Translations under genes and position numbers: made by a program
Part shown: piece by piece, positions 52,685 to 62,040 of the stretch
Layout: every line of letters starts with the position of its first letter
Numbering within the stretch: the stretch's first letter is position 1
Notes under the pieces: model-generated
The model's input: the letters and a program-made list of their open reading frames with translations, nothing else
Told to the model about the DNA's origin: nothing
Databases searched by the model: none
Assembly: GCA_963783095.1 (NCBI GenBank)
Contig: CAWAMR010000008.1
Coordinates: 310,001 to 374,000, forward strand
Length of the DNA: 64,000 nt
Reading direction: 5' to 3'
Origin: CAWAMR01 sp963783095
GTDB lineage: Bacteria > Planctomycetota > Planctomycetia > Gemmatales > Gemmataceae

Positions 52685-55600
52685 TCACCCCATCGGCTGC
52701 GTTAGTTTCATGTGGCAGTTCTTGTACTTCTTGCCGCTGCCGCACGGACACGGTCGTTTCGGCCTACTTTTTGAGTGCGGTTGCGGATCGGTTCTTTTTT
52801 CTTTTCGGTCGACTGGTTGGTCGATTGCTGCTCCGGATTCTGCTGGGACGCGACGCTCTGCACGTACGGATTAGCCTGCGGCATGGCTGGCATGCTGGCC
52901 GGCCCACAGAGCTTCCTGGAACGCTTCTTCGCCGGCGTCTTCCATGCGGAAGACGGCATCGGTGACGCGGTCTTGGAGCGTTGTCCCACATCGTGTCGAA
53001 TTCTTTCATGCCCTCTTGCTTGTAGACCGTCTTCGGGATCTTCCTGGGCGAAACTGCGCAGACCGACGACCGAACGCAGATGATCCATCGTCAGCAGGTG
53101 GTTCTTCCACGATGGAATCGAGATTGCCCAGCAACAGGCCGCGCTCCATGCTGCGCATTTCGGGCCGATACTTCCGGTCGAAGGCGTTCCAGAGCGTCTG
53201 CCGGGCCTCGTCCTTGCTTGCTCCGGTCAAGTGTCTCCGGGATCGAGTTCGATCTCGTACGTCTCGCTTCATCCATTCGCAGAGTTCGCTTGGCGTCCTC
53301 GGCCTCGGCCTGACGGTGCGCCGGAAAGGGCTTCTTCGACCTTGTCGTCGATGGCGTTCTGATTCGATCGCGGGATAGGCCTGCTTGCTGACTGCGAGCA
53401 GACATTTCCTTAGCGGCGAGCGCGATTCGGTGCGGAAATCCTGTTCGCGACAAGGTCTTGCCGTCGTGCTGCGCGAAGCGCAGTCGCGCCCAGCGGTACA
53501 GTCCTTCGCGGTCGTATTTCTGCTGGCCGCCGCCCGGGGTGCTGGTCCGCTCGGCCATGTGCGAGGCCATCGCCACTTCGACCGGGAAAGTGATTTCCTT
53601 CTGACGATAGGCCTCGCGCGACCTGTTGCAGGATGATTTCCTTGACCGCGGCATCGTCACTTTTGCCGCCAGTTCGTCGAGGTCAGAAGCTGAATCTGGA
53701 ATTTCTACCCGGACCCAATCGACCAGCGAGTTCAGGCCCCATTCGGCGTCGAGATACTTTTCCTTCCGCTCAGATCGATCTGGCCGGATCGAATTCGTGG
53801 CTTCTTCGAGCAGGTGCTCGGTCAGGTTGCTCGCGGCCGATCTGCTTCAACTGGCGGTCGTTGTAGCTTCGAGCCCGTAGCGGGCGTTCATGACGCCGGG
53901 CCATTTCCTGCCACTTCCAGTCCTTGGGGTCTCGTCTTCGGCCAGGTTCTCGTCCATTCCTTCCTGAATAATCGTCGGCACGTTTTTGATCGCCTTCTCG
54001 CGCAGGCTGACGGCTTCCTCGAAGGCTCGGTTGGCGAAGTCGCTCGGCTCGAACTCGACGCCGAGCCGGTTGGAAGCGAATTCGGCGAAACTTTCCGCGC
54101 CATAGTCGGCGTCGCAGAAACCGATCGACGGCCGACTCGACCTGGGCGTCGATCATCTCCAGCAATTCCGATCTTGCAATTGCGGTCGTGCAGGATCTCG
54201 TTGCGCTTGCCGTAGACGCGCTTGCGCTGGGTGTCCATCACTTCGTCGTATTCGAGCAGGTTTTTTCGCTGGTCGAAGTGGTATTCCTCGACCTTCTTCT
54301 GGGCGGCCTCGAATGCGCTTGCTGACCATCCGGCTTTCGATGGCTTCGCCTTCCTTCATGCCGAGCCGGGTCAGCACGCCGGCCACCCATTCGCCGCCGA
54401 ATAGCCGCATCAGTTCGTCTTGCAGCGAAAGGTAGAATCGCGAGGAACCCGGATCGCCCTGCCGGCCGGCCCGGCCGCGAAGCTGGTTGTCGATACGCCG
54501 GCTTTCGTGGCGTTCGGTGCCGACGATGTGCAGGCCGCCCAGGGCCGCCACTTCGCGGCCGGCTCCTTCATCTTCTCCTTGGCTTCGATCGCGTCGACGG
54601 TGGACTTCCAGACGTCGTCGGGAACGTCGAGCCGGGTGGGATACTTGTCTTTCAGCTGCGCCCAGGCGAGCGTTTCCGGGTTGCCGCCGAGGATGATGTC
54701 GGTGCCGCGGCCCGCCATGTTGGTGGCGATGGTCACCGCGCTCCTTGCGGCCCGCCTGCGCCACGATTTCCGATTCGCGCGGCCACGTTTTCCGGCTTGG
54801 CGTTGAGCAGTTCGTGCTTGATGCCGCGCCGCTTCAGCAGCGCGATAGCTTTTCCGACTTGGCCACGTCCGTGGTGCCGATCAGGATCGGCCGGCCCGTC
54901 GTGTGCACCTCGACAATTTCGCTCGACGATCGCATCCCACTTGTCCTTGTCGGTCAGATAGACGAGGTCGGGCGAATTGATGCGCCGCAGCGGCTTGTTG
55001 GTCGGGATGGCGACGACGTCGAGCTTGTAGATCTTCCAGAATTCGCCCGCCTCGGTCATGGCGGTGCCGGTCATGCCCGCCAGCTTGCGATAGAGCTTGA
55101 AGTAGTTTTGCAGCGTGATCGGTCGCCAGCGTCTGCGTTTCCTGCTTGATGGCGACGCCGTCGCGCTTGTGCTTGGCCTCGACCGCCTGATGCAGGCCGT
55201 CGCTCCACTGGCGGCCAAACAGCGCCCGGCCGGTGAATTCGTCGATGATGACGATCTTGTCGCTCGCCTTCGTGGTCCATCACCAGGTAGTGGCGGTCGC
55301 GCTGGTAGAGCGTATGCGCCTTCAGCGAGTTGTCGAGCAGGTGCGGCCATTCCATGTTGCCGGCCGTGTAGAAACTCTCCACGCCCGCCAGTTCTTCGGC
55401 CTTGCGGACGCCCAGCGTCGGTGAGATGGCAGCTGCGTTCCTTTTCCTTGATTTCGTAGTAGAACCCGAGGAACGGCTTTTCGTCGCCTTGCTTCTTGAC
55501 GCGGTGCGTTTCCAGAGCGGCTCGCCGGCGGCGGCCCGGCGGGCGTTTTCCTCGGCGCGGTCTTTCTTCTCCAGTTCGATGAGTTGCACGGCGATGGCGT

Positions 55601-56487
55601 TGGCCTGTTCGTAGCGCTTCAGGTCGCTGAATGCGGGGCCGGAAATGATCAGCGGCGTTCGCGCTTCGTCGATGAGGATGTTGTCGACTTCGTCGATGAT
55701 CGCATAGTTGAGCTTCCGCTGCACCTGCCGGTAATACGGGTGATAGTTCTCATCGTCGCAGCGGGCGGGCTTCATGTTGTCGCGCAGGTAATCGAAGCCG
55801 AACTCGCTGTTGGTGCCGTAGGTGATGTCGCATTCGTAAGCCTTGCGGCGGTCGACCGGGTCCATGTCGCTTTGAATGTAACCCGGCACTGACGCCCAGC
55901 GCGCTGTAGATCGGCAGCATCCATTCGCAGTCGCGGCGGGCAAGATAGTCGTTGACCGTGATGACGTGGACGCCATCGCCGGTGAGGGCGTTCAGATAGG
56001 CGGGCAGGGTGGCGACCAGGGTTTTGCCTTCGCCCGTAACCATTTCGGAGATGCCGCGGCGATGAAGGATGACGCCACCGACCATTTGGACATCGTAATG
56101 GCGCATGTTCTTGGTGCGCCGGCCGGCTTCGCGGCAGGCGGCAAAGGCTTCCGGCAAAATCTCTTCCATGACCCGATCTTTTTGTTCCGGAGTCTTACAC
56201 TCTGCAAGCTGCTTGCGGAATCTTGCCGACATCTCTTTGAAATCGGCATCGGTCATGGCCTGGATTTGCGGCTCCAACTCATTGATTTGAGCCAGAACCG
56301 AACCGGGAACGACCACGTAGGGCTGATCCGGTTTTTTCGGAGCGATGTAACCGATGCCGCGAACTGTAGCATCCGGATTTGAGCCGAACAATCGACCCAG
56401 CAACTTCGTGAATCCTTCAACGAAACCGGAGAAGAATTCGCCGATTCTCTCAAAGAAACTCATCTCCAACTTGGTTTCCGTCGCCAT
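52685..56487 (-). CDS. secA: Preprotein translocase ATPase SecA, densely frameshifted
   Basis: Motor that pushes unfolded proteins through SecYEG. Starts at MATETKLEMSFFERIG (56487). Walker A region MVTGEGKTLVATLPAYLNAL, then HVITVNDYLARRD, ECDITYGTNSEFGFDYLRDN, the DEAD-type segment YAIIDEVDNILIDEARTPLI, YFKLYRKLAGMTGTAMTEA, and helicase motif TNMAGRGTDIILGG. The C-terminal zinc site CPCGSGKKYKNCHMKL (52690-52740) ends the protein. The frame changes about 15 times or more, mostly between 53 and 55.9 kb, yet motif order is complete. About 1265 codons: longer than E. coli SecA (901), as for planctomycete homologues with extra linker segments. Treat as a functional gene with poor base quality. 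Confidence 0.9.
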
Positions 56488-56679
56488 GTGGTCGTAGCTC
56501 CCGCGCCAACAAGCAAATTCCAACGTCCTGCAATAGTTCTAGTCTAAGGGAGGGTGAAAAAGGGTCAATATGGCCCCCGAACGGGTCAAATTCCAAAAAC
56601 TCTCCAAATGAACCTTTATCTCTACAATCAACGGACAAGGATCTTCGGAATTCTCGCGCGAGCAGGAGGAAAATAGACG

Positions 56680-57852
56680 ATGGCAACTTCGGCGACCTGC
56701 CCATTCTGTAATGCGCTTGTTACGCTATCGGAGCCGATTCCTCAAAGGCTGCTGTGCCCGCGCTGCTCCGAATGGTTCTCGCCGAGATCGGAGCCTTCTC
56801 CCATTTCCGACACATCATCCCCAACCTTGGCGCAGGAAATCGATCGTCATCGACAATCACGAGAAACGGCTTCCAGAAGCCGGTTTTGGATTAGGCTGAG
56901 CGCAATGGGTCTGCTGGTCGGAATTGTTGTTGGTATTGGGTTCTTGATGCGCCCACGCGTAATCTGTCGCGTACTGCCGAATGAAGATTTGCCGAAAGTT
57001 TACGTTCCGGAGGAGATGCCGGCACTGAAGCTTCTCCCTCCAGGAACGGATTCACTGATTGCAGTGCAATTGCAGCCTCTCTTGGGTTTCGATCAGGGTG
57101 CGAGCAGCACTGACATTCGCGCTGCCCTCATCGCGAAGGGTATACCTTCTCAGTTGGTCGATTCTCTCGAAAAGAATTTCGGTTTGACTTGGGGACAACT
57201 GGATCAACTCATCATCGCGGGAAGATTGAAAAAAGGTTTTGAACCCGAGAGACTCGTCGCCATCATCCACCTTCAGCAGCCGATCGCTGAAGAGCAATTC
57301 GCCGAGCAGATACACGCCAGTCGACAGAGGGATCGTAACACAGGTCGAACAACCTATCAGACCGCTGGAACTCCCGCGATGTATTGGTGGGTATCCACGC
57401 CTCAGATCGTTGTCGGCGTATTGTCAATGGACGTTCTGAAAGAAATACCGACGCCGCCGTTTCAGGGACTCGAACACCTGGACGGGGCACTCGTCGAGTC
57501 GATTCGCACGATCGTTCCCCGCCCGAGTTTTGCCTGGGCAGTATTGCAATCCGAGGAATTCGGATCGATTGTGGGGTTCGCCATGCCATTCAACAAAGGA
57601 CTAAAGGAGTGGCGTGACCCGGCAAGCTCAATGCGGTCGCTGGTCGTCGCTCTAACTCCCGATGCCGGAGGGCTGAGAATCAATGTCATCAGCCAATTCA
57701 AGAGTAAGTCGGTAGCGGAAAGTTGGCGAAGTGTTCTTCGTGAACGGCTCAAGGGGCAATCGGAAATCGAAGTCGGCGGCGATGATGCCAGTGTGAAAGT
57801 GGTTGTTCCCGCGGATCCCGCAACGATTCGACAGGTTTTTGGGAACAAATGA
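56680..57852 (+). CDS. Zinc-ribbon membrane protein, unknown
   Basis: 390 residues. An N-terminal zinc ribbon (CPFCNALVTLSEPIPQRLLC with PRC) is followed by one membrane helix (LSAMGLLVGIVVGIGFL) and a long extracytoplasmic domain (YVPEEMPALKLLPPGTDSLI, PRPSFAWAVLQSEEFGSIVG). No catalytic motif seen. AGGAGG lies upstream of the ATG. It is divergent from secA with 192 bases between the starts. The ribbon plus helix plus periplasmic domain layout is shared with the WD40 protein at 1812-3273, without the propeller. Confidence 0.65.
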   Translation: MATSATCPFCNALVTLSEPIPQRLLCPRCSEWFSPRSEPSPISDTSSPTLAQEIDRHRQSRETASRSRFWIRLSAMGLLVGIVVGIGFLMRPRVICRVLPNEDLPKVYVPEEMPALKLLPPGTDSLIAVQLQPLLGFDQGASSTDIRAALIAKGIPSQLVDSLEKNFGLTWGQLDQLIIAGRLKKGFEPERLVAIIHLQQPIAEEQFAEQIHASRQRDRNTGRTTYQTAGTPAMYWWVSTPQIVVGVLSMDVLKEIPTPPFQGLEHLDGALVESIRTIVPRPSFAWAVLQSEEFGSIVGFAMPFNKGLKEWRDPASSMRSLVVALTPDAGGLRINVISQFKSKSVAESWRSVLRERLKGQSEIEVGGDDASVKVVVPADPATIRQVFGNK

Positions 57853-58156
57853 GCTGTAGCGACGAGACTTCCTCGCGGCTTTCCTTTGCTTATACACAGT
57901 GAGTTCGATTCGTTTTCCTCATTTGTCAGAACAATTTCCGAGTAATCTACAGTACAAGACGCTACAAATTGCTACAAGAATTCGACTTTGCCACAACCAT
58001 CGCAATCTCAAACGAGTAAACTACACTATAAGATGCTACAAATCGCTACAAGAACAGATCGGCTCTCACCCAGAAGTCTGCTTGCGCACCGGGTTCGCCT
58101 GCACCGACGAATGAACTGACGTTGTGTTGACATTAGAACTGTCGAAAGGACGATTC
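57853..58156. other. Intergenic region upstream of manA
   Basis: The 304 bases hold no gene. They contain the two 41-bp repeats listed next and AT-rich sequence, and probably the manA promoter. Confidence 0.45.
57940..58054. repeat. Two 41-bp direct repeats upstream of manA
   Basis: Repeat 1 (57940-57980) and repeat 2 (58014-58054) match at 36 of 41 positions. Each contains two copies of GCTACAA (spaced 10 bp). The layout of paired short words recalls iterons or transcription-factor sites. It lies about 100 bp before manA. Confidence 0.6.
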
Positions 58157-59158
58157 GTGCTGGAAACGACAATCTCCCCTTTGCGTTTTGCTCCGATCTT
58201 CAAAACCGCTTTATGGGGTGGGGAACAACTTCGACCAATGCTCGGAGCGACGCCGAGTCCGGAACCGACCGGTGAGGCCTGGCTGCTCAGCGACGTTCCC
58301 GGCAGCGAAACCGTCGTCTCGGAGGGTCCGCTTACCGGCAAAACACTCGGCGAGTTGATCGTTCTCTTTCCGGACCGTTTACTCGGTCGCTCTGCGTTGG
58401 CGGGCAGTCGGTTTCCGTTGCTTCTGAAGTTTATCGAGGCTAAACAGAATCTGTCCGTTCAAGTTCATCCCAATGATGCTCAGGCCAAGCGGCTCGAACC
58501 CGAAGGGCCATCGTCCGGAAAGACGGAAGCCTGGGTGATTCTGAAAGCCCAGCCGGAGAGCCTGATTTACGCGGGGCTAAACTCCGGTGTTACCCGGCAA
58601 TCGTTCGAGCAAGCACTGCGAACCGGCAAAGTTCTCGACACTCTCCATCAATTTCACGCAAAACCGGGAGAGTCTATTTTCTTGAAAGCCGGCACCGTAC
58701 ACGCGATCGGCGCGGGGTTGATGTTGTTTGAGATCCAGCAAACCAGCGACATTACCTATCGCCTCTTTGACTGGGAACGAGTTGACTCGAAGACCGGAAA
58801 ACCTCGCACGCTCCATCTGGAGAAATCGCTCGAATGTGCCGACTTCGCCGCGGGGCCGTGCCTTCCTGCCGATCCGAGTATCGTCGAGGAACACCCAGGA
58901 CGTTTTGAATTACTCGTGGACTGTCCATTCTTTCGCCTCATTCGGCATCGTTCGAAAGCTCCATTCTTCGTGGGGATGCCGGAAGAATGCCGGGCGATCG
59001 TGGTCATCGAAGGAAACGGAATGCTGGTTAGCTTTGGCAAAAGTTTTCCTCTGAAGGTGGGCGATACCCTGCTTCTGTCGGCGGAAACGGGAAGATGCGA
59101 GTGCGTCCCATCGGGTTCGTTGACGGTTTTGGAGTGCTGCTTGCCGACAAGGCGTTAG
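58157..59158 (+). CDS. manA: Mannose-6-phosphate isomerase, class I
   Basis: Interconverts fructose-6-P and mannose-6-P, a zinc enzyme of the cupin fold. Motifs: VQVHPNDAQAK, KTEAWVILKA, ESIFLKAGTVHAIGAG (metal His), and ITYRLFDWERVD. About 333 residues. I prefer the GTG at 58157 (GAAAGGA 8 bases upstream) over a TTG at 58124. A paired direct repeat lies upstream. It is followed by the SUKH gene after 19 bases. Confidence 0.85.
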   Translation: MLETTISPLRFAPIFKTALWGGEQLRPMLGATPSPEPTGEAWLLSDVPGSETVVSEGPLTGKTLGELIVLFPDRLLGRSALAGSRFPLLLKFIEAKQNLSVQVHPNDAQAKRLEPEGPSSGKTEAWVILKAQPESLIYAGLNSGVTRQSFEQALRTGKVLDTLHQFHAKPGESIFLKAGTVHAIGAGLMLFEIQQTSDITYRLFDWERVDSKTGKPRTLHLEKSLECADFAAGPCLPADPSIVEEHPGRFELLVDCPFFRLIRHRSKAPFFVGMPEECRAIVVIEGNGMLVSFGKSFPLKVGDTLLLSAETGRCECVPSGSLTVLECCLPTRR

Positions 59159-59177
59159 CCATCAAGGAGGCTCTGTC

Positions 59178-60335
59178 ATGCGGTGCGTTGAAATCAGTGG
59201 CTCTGACGATCGCATGGATTGCCGCGAAATGTTCTACGAACCGATCAATCCGCTTCCGCAGAAGTGTCCCAAGTGTGGCTTTCCAGACCTTGACCACGTT
59301 TCCCAACCGTATTTCCTAGTCGAGAGCCGGACCATGACGCCGAACGAGCTGGCACTTGCCGAGAATGGCAACTTCTTCATTCGCGAGCGAGTTCGGAGGG
59401 TCTTGGACGTTCTGGCACCGGGCCAATGCACCTATTTTCCTACCTGTTACAAAGGAACGTCGGAAAAGACACCGTGGCTCCTTTGCCTCCCAAGCCATCA
59501 AATTGTCACTGCCAAGGTCAACCCTTCAATCCCGCGCTGTGAGGCGTGCGGAGAACCACGTTCCGCACATCCTGGTTCGCAGTGGAGCGAAACCTTGTTT
59601 GGCACTCCGCCGTGCGACCAGCCGAAGGGAACGGGTTGGACCAGCGATTCAGACTACGAAATTCTGAAATCCGCGACCTGGGGATCGTCCGAACGAGGAT
59701 GGGACCAGTGGATCAGCCGTAACCTGTTCTTCTCGGTTCGCCTTCTTCACCTTCTCAAGAAGATCAAGGCCAAGGGTTTCTATGAGGCGACTTGTCAGAA
59801 GCCGATGACACCAGACAAAGACGAATCTGCGTGGATCAAGGACAAACTCCAGCTTCTCGAAGCAAGCGGTATTCCGTTCCACGCAGCCGGTACATTGTCC
59901 GACGATGATGCGAAGTGGTTGCGTGACTACATCAAGATCCATGTCCGCGAAGTCGAGTTAGATTGGGACATCAAGGCTGTTGAGCGGCGAGTCAAGGCCA
60001 AGCTTCCAAAATCTTATATCGATTTCGTAAGCGCCATTGGTCCAACCTCCTTCGAGAACATCGATGAGCAAGAAGGATTTACGGCTTCGATTCTCGGTCC
60101 CAACGACCTTGGCCTCGAGGACTACGCTGGCGAATTCGAGGACGAAGAATCCAGATTGGTAAATGGATTGACTTTTGCGACAACCGATCATGGGGACACT
60201 TTCTGCTTCGATGTTCAGAAGGGCAAGAAAGAGTACGCCGTTTTTCTTTTCAAGCATGAATACAATCTCTTTGAGCCGTATGCCGATAACTTCGCTTCGT
60301 GCATCAAGCGGTTTGTTGGCGGGAGTAATGACTAA
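59178..60335 (+). CDS. Two-Cys-pair (zinc-ribbon-like) and SUKH (SMI1/KNR4) domain protein
   Basis: 385 residues. The N-terminal half holds two Cys pairs (KCPKCGFPDL, residues about 32-40, and RCEACGEPRSAHPG, about 120). This resembles the double-CXXCG immunity family of Myxococcus. The C-terminal third is a SUKH domain: AVERRVKAKLPKSYIDFVSA, then FTASILGPNDLGLEDYAG, and CFDVQKGKKEYAVFLFKHEY. SUKH proteins often neutralise contact-dependent or polymorphic toxins. A perfect AAGGAGG site precedes the ATG. No toxin gene lies nearby. Joining the two immunity-type domains in one protein is inferred from sequence only. Confidence 0.65.
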   Translation: MRCVEISGSDDRMDCREMFYEPINPLPQKCPKCGFPDLDHVSQPYFLVESRTMTPNELALAENGNFFIRERVRRVLDVLAPGQCTYFPTCYKGTSEKTPWLLCLPSHQIVTAKVNPSIPRCEACGEPRSAHPGSQWSETLFGTPPCDQPKGTGWTSDSDYEILKSATWGSSERGWDQWISRNLFFSVRLLHLLKKIKAKGFYEATCQKPMTPDKDESAWIKDKLQLLEASGIPFHAAGTLSDDDAKWLRDYIKIHVREVELDWDIKAVERRVKAKLPKSYIDFVSAIGPTSFENIDEQEGFTASILGPNDLGLEDYAGEFEDEESRLVNGLTFATTDHGDTFCFDVQKGKKEYAVFLFKHEYNLFEPYADNFASCIKRFVGGSND

Positions 60336-60353
60336 CCGAACGCCGCGCGAATC

Positions 60354-61057
60354 ATGATTGAGCCTACGATCGATCTCAATTGCGACCTGGGTGAAGGTGT
60401 CGGAACGGATGCCGATGTCTTGCCGTTCATTACTTCCGCAAATATTGCCTGTGGTTTCCATGCAGGCGATCCCGAAACTGCGTTGGCCATCATTCGACTG
60501 TGCCAGCCGCTTCGAGTGGTGATTGGGCGCATCCCGGCCATCCCGATCGCGAGCATTTTGGGCGACGAGAATTGAAGCGCTCACCAGCGCTGGTATTTGC
60601 GGACTGCGTTTATCAGATTGGCGCGCTGGTCGGATTGGCGAAGAGTACCGGAGTAAGACATCGTTACGTCAAACCTCACGGCGGGCTGTATCATCAAGCA
60701 TGCCGAGAGGATGCCTATGCCAAAGTCGTCATCAAAGCGGCCAAGATCTTCGGCATGGCTCTGGTGGGATTACCAGGTTCGCGCCTCGAAACCCTTTGCC
60801 AAGGACATTGCCCCTTCTTTGCCGAAGGCTTTGCCGATCGGCGCTATCGCTCGGACGGCTCGCTGGTTCCGCGCACGGAACCCGATGCCTTTATCGAAGA
60901 CCCTGAAGAGGCGGTTCAGCAAGTCGATCGACTCATCCGCGAGCAAAAGGTACGAACCATCTGCGTTCATGGCGACAATCCCGAAGCGCTCATGTTCGTG
61001 AAAACCGTGCGCGAAAACCTGCTCAAGAAGGGTTATCGAATCCAGGCATTCGCATGA
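60354..61057 (+). CDS. pxpA: 5-oxoprolinase subunit A (LamB/YcsF family), one frameshift
   Basis: Part of the PxpABC enzyme that opens 5-oxoproline to glutamate with ATP. Starts IDLNCDLGEGVG and ITSANIACGFHAGDPE; after a frame change near 60525 it continues HPGHPDREHFGRRE, RYVKPHGGLYHQACRED, FADRRYRSDGSLVPR and RTICVHGDNPEA. The total of about 234 residues is near the family length. It overlaps the next gene by 4 bases (ATGA). Confidence 0.82.
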
Positions 61058-61964
61058 GTTTTCAGATCGTTCATCCAGGCGCATTCAGCATTCTTGTCGA
61101 TGCCGGCCGGCCTCGGCATCGAAGTCTTGGAATTCCCTTCGGGGGCGCAGCAGATCGGGCTGCCTGGCAGATCGGCAACGCTCTTTTGGGCAATTCTCCA
61201 GAAGCTGTTGCCTTGGAGATCGCGTTTTCGGGACCAACGCTTCAGGCCGTCGGGGATATCGATGTTTGTGTCTTTGGCGCACCTTTCCGCATTCGACTCG
61301 ACTCGCAAAGCTGTCAACCCGCAGCCACGATTTCGGTTCGAGCGGGACAAACATTGTCCATTGGCGGGACAACGCTCGGCGTTCGCGGGTATCTCTGCGT
61401 CGCGGGTGGTTTCAAGGCGAAAGAAACACTCGGTAGTCGATGTGCGTTTGAGCCGGTGAAGGTAAAGCAGATTCTGCGTTGCCGAGGCGCATCGGCCCGA
61501 AGCAGATCGCTGGAGTACTGCGATGCGAGAGAGTTACTTGAAACCGGAGCTGACTCCGACGAAATCCGGGTCGTGGCTGGACCTCAGAAGAATTGGTTTC
61601 CGAATTCTCCTTTTTTCGAGCAATCGTTTCAGGTTTCAACTTCGAGCGACAGAATGGGGATTCGCTTGCAGGGTGGTGCGCTGGTTCGTCCAGCCGCGAG
61701 ATGGTCTCGGAAGCGGTGGCACCCGGTGCAATCCAGGTCACCAATGATGGACAGTGCATCATCCTGGGAGTGGACGGCCAAACGATCGGCGGCTACCCGA
61801 AGATCGCTCATGTTATCCGGGCCGACCTGGATCGGTTGGCGCAGCTTCGACCTGGGCAGTTTATTCGTTTCCGCGAGGTGACGATTGAAGAAGCCGAGGA
61901 GATTGGACAACGCAATCAACAACGATTGGCCACTTGGATAAAACGGTTGGAATTGCCGGCTTGA
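61054..61964 (+). CDS. pxpC: 5-oxoprolinase subunit C-like (biotin-dependent carboxyltransferase family), one frameshift
   Basis: PxpC/KipA-type protein: FQIVHPGAFSILVDAGRPRH, LGIPFGGAADRAAWQIGNAL, VCVFGAPF, LRGYLCVAGGF-like VRGYLCVAGGFKAK and RMGIRLQGGALVRP. After a frame change near 61697 it continues VSEAVAPGAIQVTNDGQCII and GGYPKIAHVIRADLDRLAQL. It follows pxpA directly by ATGA overlap. The partner pxpB (KipI) is not in between, where it usually lies. Confidence 0.8.
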
Positions 61965-62040
61965 GTGTTCAGTGTTCAGCAAAAGCTATCAGTTACACCC
62001 GATTTCTTTACTGAACACTGAACACTGAAAACTGAAAACT
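61964..62040. repeat. TGAACACT inverted repeat between convergent genes
   Basis: AGTGTTCAGTGTTCAG at 61964-61979 is the exact reverse complement of 62011-62026, a 16-bp perfect inverted repeat with a 31-base loop, followed by more TGAAAACT words to 62040. It lies between the ends of pxpC (plus) and the DUF4139-like gene (minus), so it could terminate both. Confidence 0.65.

Noticed and set aside
52685..56487. secA as pseudogene
   Set aside because: All motifs are present in order to the C-terminal zinc site, secA is essential, and similar indels affect many other genes, so sequencing error is more likely.
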